Source: Nitritalea halalkaliphila LW7 (lineage in GTDB: Bacteria; Bacteroidota; Bacteroidia; Cytophagales; Cyclobacteriaceae). Taken from it: DNA of 64,000 nt. Positions 57,778-64,000 of this stretch are shown in pieces. A model generated the notes under the pieces. It had not been told where the DNA came from. It saw only the letters and a list, made by a program, of their open reading frames with translations, and ran no database searches. Position 1 is the first letter of the stretch, and each line of letters opens with the position of its first letter. The position numbers and the translations under genes are program-made. The stretch is from assembly GCF_000265075.1 (NCBI RefSeq), contig NZ_AJYA01000016.1, forward strand, positions 62,001 through 126,000, in the 5' to 3' direction.

Positions 57778-59095
57778 ATGCAGTTTTATAGTACACAAAA
57801 TCCGGCGCATCGGGTGGGGCTGAAGGAGGCCGTCATCCAAGGATTGGCTCCCGACCAGGGTTTATACATGCCGGTGGAAATTCCGACCTTACCTGCTGAT
57901 TTCTTTCAGCGCCTTCCCAGCTTATCTTTTGCGGAAATCGGGCAGGAAGTGATCGGAGCGCTCTTTGGCGATAGCCTAAGTGAGGCAGAAATTCGCGAGC
58001 TGGTGGAACATACCTTGCAGTTCGATGCTCCGCTGGTGGAGGTGGAGCCAGGGATCTACAGTCTGGAGCTCTTTCATGGGCCGACCTTAGCTTTTAAGGA
58101 CTTTGGGGCGCGCTTCTGCTCGAAATTGATGGCATTGCTCTTAGCCGGGGAGTCGCGAAAAGTGCGGGTGCTGGTGGCTACTTCGGGCGATACTGGAAGT
58201 GCTGTAGCTAATGGCTTCTACCGAACGCCGGGCGTGGAGGTGGTGGTGCTGTATCCGAGGGGCAAGGTTTCTGTCTTGCAGGAAAAGCAGTTTACTACCT
58301 TAGGGGAAAACATCGTGGCGCTCGAGGTGGATGGTGTTTTCGATGACTGCCAGCGCCTGGTAAAGGAGGCCTTTTTAGACGCGGAGCTTCGGGAGCAGAT
58401 GCTGCTCACCTCGGCGAATTCCATTAATGTAGCCCGCTGGATACCGCAGGCCTTGTACTATTTTAGGGCCTTTGCGCAGCTCCCGCAGCCTGTCGGTGAT
58501 GTGGCTTTCTCTGTACCCAGCGGAAATTTCGGAAATTTAGCAGCGGGTATTTTAGCGGCGCGCATGGGGCTTCCCATTCGCTACTTTGTCGCGGCCACCA
58601 ATGTGAATAAGGTGGTGCCTGATTTCTTAAATGGGGCGGACTTTCAGCAGGTGCCTTCGGTGCAGACGATTTCGAACAGCATGGACGTGGGTAATCCCAG
58701 TAATTTCTCTCGCCTGCTGGCACTTTATGGTGGGGATGAAAAGGCACTGCGCGCACAGGTGAAAGGGTTTTATTTCGATGACCCTGAGACTGCGCCGTTC
58801 CATGCAGCAGGTGCATCGGGAGCGGGGCTATATGCTGGATCCACATGGTGCAGTAGGCTATATGGGGGTGAAAAACTTCATCAAAACCCTATCGGCTCCC
58901 TGCCAAGGTGTCTTTTTAGAGACGGCCCATCCGGGGAAATTTCGGGATGTGGTGGAAGAAACCTTAGGCTTGGAGCTGGAGCTGCCGGCGCGCTTGGCAG
59001 CATTTCTTTCAGGGGAGAAAAAGGTGGCCCCTCTTGGCAAAGATTTTGCGGCTTTTAAGGCCTATCTGCAGCAAGATGCCATGCAGGAGTCCTAA
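57778..59095 (+). CDS. thrC: Threonine synthase, frameshifted
   Basis: PLP enzyme that makes threonine from phosphohomoserine. It begins MQFYSTQNPAHRVGLKEAVI. The PLP Lys is in HGPTLAFKDFGARFCSKLMA, followed by VATSGDTGSAVANGFYRTPG, and SVPSGNFGNLAAGILAARMG. The frame breaks near 58790; from there the homology continues in the next frame as SMQQVHRERGYMLDPHGAVG, then GVFLETAHPGKFRDVVEETL and ends DAMQES. The ATG follows the box ACCATTAATCGATACC. A hairpin with CAGGTTT/AAACCTG lies directly after the stop. About 440 residues when repaired, normal for the long form. Confidence 0.95.
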
Positions 59096-59101
59096 TCGCT
59101 G

Positions 59102-59122
59102 CAGGTTTGTTTGGTAAACCTG
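59102..59122 (+). terminator. Possible terminator after thrC
   Basis: CAGGTTT and AAACCTG form a seven-pair stem around GTTTGGT, followed by TCGCGTTTT, a weak T-run. Confidence 0.5.
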
Positions 59123-59167
59123 TCGCGTTTTAAAGGGTAAATCCGTAGGGGAAGAAACAGCTTGTTT

Positions 59168-60404
59168 ATGAAAAAGTGGAAAAACGTTTTATGTGCCTAG
59201 GTAGCGTAGCGCTCCTGGCCTTTCCTGTCAGGAAAACCCCGGTCCAGATGTAGATGGAGAAGTGGTTCCGAATCTTCGGCCGCTGAGTGCATCAGAAGAG
59301 CTGTTGGCGCTTTCGAACAGGGCCTTTGCAGAGGACTTCAGTGCGACTCTTCGGGATGTCAGCGTCAATCAGTTTTATAGCCCGCTCAGTGTGCAGCTGG
59401 CCTTATCCATGGTGATGAATGCTGCTGGTGATGAGTTGCGCGAAGACTTTCTGCGTGTTCTGCGCTACGATGCACTAGCAGTCGATGCGGCGAATGAGGC
59501 CGCGGAGACCCTGGTAAGCTTTTTGAGGAAGCTGGATAGCCGGGTAACTTTTTCGACCGCAAACGGCATTTGGTATCGGGAAGGGGGCACCTTGTATACG
59601 CCTTTTCAGGAGGCCATGAAGCGGCACTTTCAGGCCAGACTAGAGGCCGCTGATTTCGGTAATCCTGCCGTGGTGCGCGAGATTAATGGCTGGGTAAAGG
59701 CAGAGACCAATGGCCTGATTCCAGAACTTTTAGAGGCTATCGATCCTGCGACCATCATGATGCTGGTGAATGCGGTGTACTTTAAGGCAGACTGGAAAGC
59801 GCGCTTTGACGCTGCCCTCACCAAGCCTGCACCTTTTCGCGGAATTCAGGGAGTTCGGCAGGTGCAGATGATGGAGCTGGCAGAAGCTGCCGATTTCCCG
59901 TTTTCCGCTACGGAGGAGTACACCTATGTCGCCCTTCCTTACAGTAGTGGACAGTTTCAGATGGAGGTGCTCATGGTAAATGACCCCAGCCGTGCCGAGG
60001 AGTTGTTGCATTTAGAAACGCTCCAAGCGGCTGCCGAACGTGCGAATCCTCAGGGATTTCGACTGCTGTTCCCCAAGTTTGAGATGCGTTATAGAGAGGA
60101 AGACCTGGTGAAGTACATGGCGAAGATGGGGTTAGAAGCAGCTTTTTCTTCCCATCCGGGGAATTTTAGTCGCATGTTCGAAGGACCTACGGGCCCTACT
60201 GCGATCAGTGATATTATCCACGAAGCCTTTATTCAGGTAGATGAGAAGGGGACTGAGGCCGCTGCCGCTACGGCTGTAGGCGTGGTGATGACGTCCCTTC
60301 CTGCCGCTCCTCCCGAGCTGCGCATCGATAACCCCTTTTTATTTGTGATCTCCGAAGCACATAGTGGTGCAATCTTATTTGTGGGACATCTCGTAAACCC
60401 GTAA
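59168..60404 (+). CDS. Lipoprotein serpin (serine protease inhibitor), frameshifted
   Basis: Covalent protease inhibitor of the serpin fold. The 5' end reads MKKWKNVLC, then after indels near 59198 and 59222 LGSVALLAFSCQENPGPDV, a lipobox with acidic residues after it. The serpin core is intact: SVNQFYSPLSVQLALSMVMN, NAAGDELREDFLRV, STANGIWYREGG, MLVNAVYFKADWKARFD, SDIIHEAFIQVDEKGTEAAA. The hinge GTEAAAAT is small-residue rich, as in inhibitory serpins. The reactive loop continues AVGVVMTSLPAAPPELRIDN and ends in PFLFVISEAHSGAILFVGHL. Inhibitory P1 lies probably in VVMTS; the target protease cannot be named. Bacterial serpins are sporadic, and this one is probably surface anchored. Confidence 0.92.
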
Positions 60405-60444
60405 CTTGCTGCTGACATGAGCAGCAGCGCCACACTTCAACTTC

Positions 60445-61502
60445 ATGCTAAACTGGATCGGCTCATTCCCAGCAGTGCGGGGCCGATTCTTTTTTTTTAG
60501 CGGCACCTCCTATTTGGGGATGAGTGCTCATCCGGATTTTATCCGCTGTGTAGAGGAAGGCTTTACGCAGTTTGGGCTAGTGCATGGGCTAAGTCGGGCG
60601 AATAATGTGCAGCTGTCTGTGTATGCGGACTTCGAGTCGGCTTTTGCCAAAGGTGCTAGTGCGGAAAAGGCCCTTCTTTTCAGCAGTGGCTTTTTAGCAG
60701 GACGACTTGCTTTGGAGCTGCTGATCCCGAAGGTGCAGCGGGCTTTTTATGCGCCAGACATTCACCCTGCCGTTTTGCCGGCCACGGCGGCCCCTAGTGC
60801 GGCGAAAAATTTTCAAGCTTGGCAGCAAGAGATCAAATCCAGTATGGCTACTTTGCCGAAAGGCAGCACCTGCTTAGTGGCGGCGAATGCCTGCGATCCA
60901 TTAGGCTTAGCCGTCTATGCCTTCGACTGGCTCGAGGAGCTCGCCCGGGAGCATCGGGTGTACCTTTTGGTGGATGATAGCCATGCTTTCGGGTTATTAG
61001 GCGCAGGGCTTTTCGGCACCTATTCTAGCTTACCAAAGGAGGCTTGTCAGGTGCTGGTGAGTGGCTCGCTCGCGAAAGGGCTAAGCCTTCCTGGGGGGAT
61101 TCTTTTAGGCGCGGAGTCCCTTTTAGCGGAGCTACAGGCGACAGCGGCATTCCGTGGTGCTTCGCCTATGCCGCCAGCTATGCCCATGCATTTTTACAGG
61201 CTCAGGAGCTGTACAGAGAGGCGCAAGCGCGCCTGCAGGAGTTGCTGGCCTACATGCGAATGCGCTGTATGGCAGCAGAGCTTTCGGATTTCTTGCTGCA
61301 GCACCCACAGCTGCCGATTTGGCGCTTGCCAGAAGGCTCCATCGCGAAGCACTTACTCGAAAAAGAGCGCATATTGATTTCCTCTTTTCCCTATCCGGCG
61401 GCTGACTCGCCTGCCTTAAATCGGATTGTGCTGGCTGCTTGGCATCAAAAAGAGGATATCGATCGTCTGGTGGAGGTCCTGAGTAGACGGCTACATAGCT
61501 GA
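60445..61502 (+). CDS. PLP-dependent fold-I aminotransferase (KBL/BioF-like), frameshifted
   Basis: An enzyme of the alpha-oxoamine synthase type. It opens LNWIGSFPAVRGRFFFFSGT then SYLGMSAHPDFIRCVEEGF, followed by GAGNRLSRANNVQLS-like sequence, ALLFSSGFLAGRLALELLIP, LLVDDSHAFGLLGAGLFG (PLP-binding Asp and His), and VLVSGSLAKGLSLPGGILLG (Schiff-base Lys). The frame breaks near 61152, after which WCFAYAASYAHAFLQAQELY continues to the end at 61502. Substrate acyl-CoA and amino acid cannot be told: KBL, BioF or a serine palmitoyltransferase-like role are possible. Repaired length is about 350 residues, short for KBL. Confidence 0.8.
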
Positions 61503-61569
61503 GAGCAGGCAGGCGATTTTTTCTTTGGATAGAAAGTCCTATCTTAGAATCTTATTAACTAGCAGCAGC

Positions 61570-62849
61570 ATGAAGCATATTTCGTATTCTTTCGGTGCCC
61601 TCGCACTTATTGTGGGCAGTTTTTTTGCCTGTCAGTCTAATCCCGGCGCGATGTACTCTTTGAAAAAATTCCTGATAGTTATCCGGTTTTACAACAAGTT
61701 TTAGCGGATCCGGAGAAGTATCAGGTGCAAATCATCGTCTCTGAAATCGAGCAAGATGAAGCGGGACAGGTGAAGGGTTTCGCACGCAGTAGCTTTGGTT
61801 TAGACGATACGCGCTATTACTATCCGGCGAGCACGGTAAAGCTCCCTATCGCGATCCTAGCCCACGAGTGGCTGGCCGAACAAGAGGTGCCTGGCCTAAA
61901 CCGGGAGACGCCGATGCTTAACTTGACGGCTCGGGAGGCACAAACAGAAGCCCGTTTCGATAGTACAAGTGCTAACTTGCTGCCAAGTATTGCACATTAT
62001 GCAAAGAAAATTTTGTTAGTGAGTGATAATGATGCGTATAATCGCCTCTATGAGCTTTTAGGGCAAGACTATATCAATGAGAAATTGCGCCAAAAAGGGT
62101 TAGCACATACGGTAATCAATCATCGGTTAAGCATTCCACTGCCTGCGGAAGAAAACCGTCATGTTAACCCGATACGTTTTTTACAGGCTGATGGAAGCAC
62201 CTTATTTGAGCTGCCTGCACGGGAGGCTTCAGGCGTTTATGTTAACCAAGATGCTCCCATGTTAGCCAAGCAGTATTATATCGGGGACAGTTTGGTGTCT
62301 GCTCCTATGGACTTCACGACGAAGAACAAATACGCTTTGGGTGATTTTATGGCAACTTTGGAGCGCTTGGTTTTTCCGGAGGCCTTTTCCAGTGAGCAGC
62401 AGTTTGCAGTAGCCGCTGAGGATCGGGATTTTCTTCTTACGTATATGGGCATGCTGCCCCATGAAAGTCAGTTTCCCGCCTATGACCCGAAGGAATTTTA
62501 CCCGAGCTACAGTAAGTTTTTCAAGTTCGGCACATCTAAGGAGCCGATTCCGGATCAGTTTCGTCTTTATAACAAGACGGGCATGGCGTATGGACACCTG
62601 TTAGATGGGGGCTATTTCGTGGATGAGGAGAAGGGAATCTCCTATTTTATCGCTGCGGTCATTTATGTGAATGAAAACGAGACCTTAAATGATAATTCCT
62701 ATGAATACGACGAAGTTGGATTTCCATTTTTCGCAGAATTAGGGGAGTATGTGTACCAGCATTTTGTACGCCGTCAGGAAACAGGTACCTTCACTCCCTA
62801 TCAGCGGCTGGGAACATCGCCTTGGGAGCAGGCGCTGAAGAAAAAGTAG
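61570..62849 (+). CDS. Class A beta-lactamase-like serine hydrolase lipoprotein, frameshifted
   Basis: Starts MKHISYSFGALALIVGSFFA with lipobox Cys, then a break near 61652 (NPG|DVLFEKIPDSYPVLQQVL). All three active-site motifs of class A enzymes are visible: the nucleophile PASTVKLPIA (SxxK), LVSDNDAYNRLYELLGQDY (SDN loop) and YNKTGMAYGHLLDGGYFVD (KTG). The sequence is longer than usual (about 420 residues) with an inserted region between SDN and KTG. It may be a beta-lactamase or a D,D-peptidase-like cell-wall enzyme; motif geometry suggests the fold but not the substrate. Confidence 0.82.
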
Positions 62850-62930
62850 TGCCCATTCCAGTATGAGCCAGCTTTTAGCCAGGCCTATATGAGGTTATTA
62901 GGTCGTAGGTCCAAAAAAGCTACAAAAGCA

Positions 62931-62965
62931 AAAAAGGCGTCATCTCTTAAGTTGACGCCTTTTTC
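62931..62965. terminator. Bidirectional terminator before the HisA-like gene
   Basis: AAAAAGGCGTCA and TGACGCCTTTTT form a twelve-pair perfect stem around a short loop, between the serine hydrolase and the converging isomerase. Confidence 0.88.
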
Positions 62966-62999
62966 CTAGAATCACCAGGGTCTTTAAATCCGTATCGTT

Positions 63000-63737
63000 T
63001 TAAACGGTTTCGCTGAGCAGCAGATCGATGTCTTTCAGGCTTAGCTTGCCTTCGTAATAGGCTCTGCCAAAGACCACTGCATTTAGTCCCATATCGCGAA
63101 GCTGTCGGAAGTCGTCGATATCACGAACACCACCTGAGGCCGCTAGTGCCAGATTCGGAAAGCGGGCGATCAGGTCTTGGTACAAGGCGTAGTTCGGTCC
63201 TTCCATCACCCCATCACGGGTGATATCCGAAATTTTTACATATTTCAGGCCTCGCTCGTAAAAATAGTCCAGGTGATCGTATAGGTTGGTGGCTGTCTTT
63301 TTCAGACGGCCTCTAACCTTAATCAGCATATCCTCAGGGTTCACGTCGATGGCAAGGTTGATTTTTTCACGTCCATAAGACATGATCATGTTCGCAAAAC
63401 GCTCGGGATAGGCCACGGTCACGGAGGCAGCGGTAATCGTTTTAGCGCCATATTCAAAACATTTCATGACATCACCGTCTGTGGTAATACCTCCCGTGAA
63501 GTCCACTTTTAGATTGGTATAGCCGGCGATGGTTTCCAGAATATGGTAATTTTGGGGCTCTCCTTTACGTGCCCCATCTAAATCGACGAGGTGCAGGCGC
63601 TTGATCCCATGATCCTCGAAAGCTTGGGCGATTTCCAAGGGGTTATGGGAAATGATTTCTTGATTTGCAAAGTCGCCCCTTTTTAGACGGACGCATTTGC
63701 CCTCGATGAGCCAAATGGAAGGGATGATCTCAAACAT
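63000..63737 (-). CDS. HisA-like TIM-barrel isomerase lacking the N-terminal catalytic Asp
   Basis: A 245-residue intact protein of the HisA/HisF fold. The start reads MFEIIPSIWLIEGKCVRLKR, where HisA normally has PAID; the Asp that acts as general base is replaced by Trp. Other HisA features remain: HLVDLDGARKGEPQNYHILE, VDFTGGITTDGDVMKCFEYG, KINLAIDVNPEDMLIKVRGR (second catalytic Asp position), YVKISDITRDGVMEGPNYAL and LALAASGGVRDIDDFRQL. It is not next to other his genes. Function as 5-ProFAR isomerase is doubtful; a paralogue with another substrate is as likely. Confidence 0.85.
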   Translation of the reverse strand: MFEIIPSIWLIEGKCVRLKRGDFANQEIISHNPLEIAQAFEDHGIKRLHLVDLDGARKGEPQNYHILETIAGYTNLKVDFTGGITTDGDVMKCFEYGAKTITAASVTVAYPERFANMIMSYGREKINLAIDVNPEDMLIKVRGRLKKTATNLYDHLDYFYERGLKYVKISDITRDGVMEGPNYALYQDLIARFPNLALAASGGVRDIDDFRQLRDMGLNAVVFGRAYYEGKLSLKDIDLLLSETV

Positions 63738-63889
63738 AGTGATTCTGATTTTAACGGTGTAATACTTATTTCAGGCGTACGGGTCCTAATTGTACTAAAT
63801 ATAAAAAAAATGGTTGACTTTTTTACGTAAAATTGAAAAATCTTTGAAAAAATTTCTTCCGAACACCTGCTCGCCTTCCCTCTGATGCC

Positions 63890-64000
63890 CTAAAAATGCT
63901 CTTTCACCCAAGCGCGGATCTCTTCCTCCAAGGCCGCTATCTCGGCGGGACTTTTTTCCATCACACCACCGAAAAGGAGGTAACTATGAAATTCCATCTG
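63890..64000 (-). CDS. C-terminal end of an unidentified protein, cut by window edge
   Basis: Open from the right edge to a TAG at 63890-63892 on the minus strand. It reads MEFHSYLLFGGVMEKSPAEI then AALEEEIRAWVKEHF. A helical tail with acidic residues. Too short to name a family. Codon use looks like its neighbours. Confidence 0.5.
   Translation of the reverse strand, partial: QMEFHSYLLFGGVMEKSPAEIAALEEEIRAWVKEHF

Noticed and set aside
58780-58800. Programmed frameshift in thrC
   Set aside because: No slippery heptamer followed by a structure; the break resembles the many other single-base errors in the window.

Overview
The window reads as a stretch of chromosome from a free-living aerobic member of the Bacteroidota; nothing here fixes the genus. 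The evidence is a TonB-dependent receptor with a carboxypeptidase-regulatory-like N-terminal domain, families typical of the phylum (DUF6428, DUF2807, the M23 peptidase with Cys in the HxH position), a near-perfect Bacteroidota promoter (TTTG, 18 bp, TACCTTTG) before a tRNA-Ala gene, and almost no Shine-Dalgarno sequences. Base composition is moderate except for two AT-rich patches near 21.2-22.4 kb and 33.6-35.7 kb. About 24 of some 58 protein genes, including genes expected to be essential or central (glyS, clpB, thrC, radA), are broken by single-base indels in or near short homopolymers, while the homology continues in another frame. I read these as uncorrected sequencing errors and give each gene its full reconstructed extent.

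Layout. 0-4.7 kb: radA (cut by the left edge), an M20 amidohydrolase, a small CxGC protein, an RluE-type pseudouridine synthase and a MoxR ATPase. 5-10 kb: a TonB-dependent receptor paired with a beta-helix-like lipoprotein, then a small lipoprotein. 10-15.2 kb: glycyl-tRNA synthetase, a 700 bp AT-rich gap, a six-helix membrane protein, phytoene desaturase, and an overlapping protein with CBS-like and HEPN-like segments. 15.3-22.4 kb: two exported peptidases (M28 and M14) on the minus strand, an outer-membrane barrel, a DUF4382 lipoprotein and a small AT-rich two-gene patch with an 11-C tract. 22.4-25.1 kb: an arsenic-resistance operon arsR-arsC-acr3-DUF6428 with a candidate ArsR operator. 25.2-33.5 kb: a tiny PLDc_N membrane protein, a TIGR01777 epimerase, a CLC chloride channel, aspS, an M23 peptidase, a P1 peptidase and another barrel. 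33.6-35.5 kb: an ImmA/IrrE-PIN two-gene module of toxin-antitoxin or defence type. 35.6-43 kb: acyl-ACP desaturase with a palindromic operator candidate, an esterase lipoprotein, an M19 dipeptidase and a hybrid histidine kinase. 43-53.7 kb: an exported coiled-coil protein, clpB, small metabolic genes, a GIN-domain/NTF2-like pair, an SDR, an alkyltransferase-like protein, a sodium symporter, clpS, recR, tRNA-Ala and a di-haem cytochrome c peroxidase. 54-59.1 kb: thrA-thrB-thrC preceded by a threonine-rich leader ORF. 59.1-64 kb: a lipoprotein serpin, a PLP aminotransferase, a class A beta-lactamase-like lipoprotein, a HisA-like isomerase lacking the usual first catalytic Asp, and the end of an unknown gene.

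Functionally the window is mostly housekeeping (translation, proteostasis, recombination, threonine synthesis) plus envelope functions (many exported peptidases, lipoproteins and barrels). The accessory parts are the ars operon, the ImmA-PIN module and the AT-rich patch near 21.3 kb. The most unusual observations are the threonine leader with a perfect palindrome before thrA, the HisA variant, the CBS-HEPN-like protein overlapping crtI, and the ImmA-PIN module.
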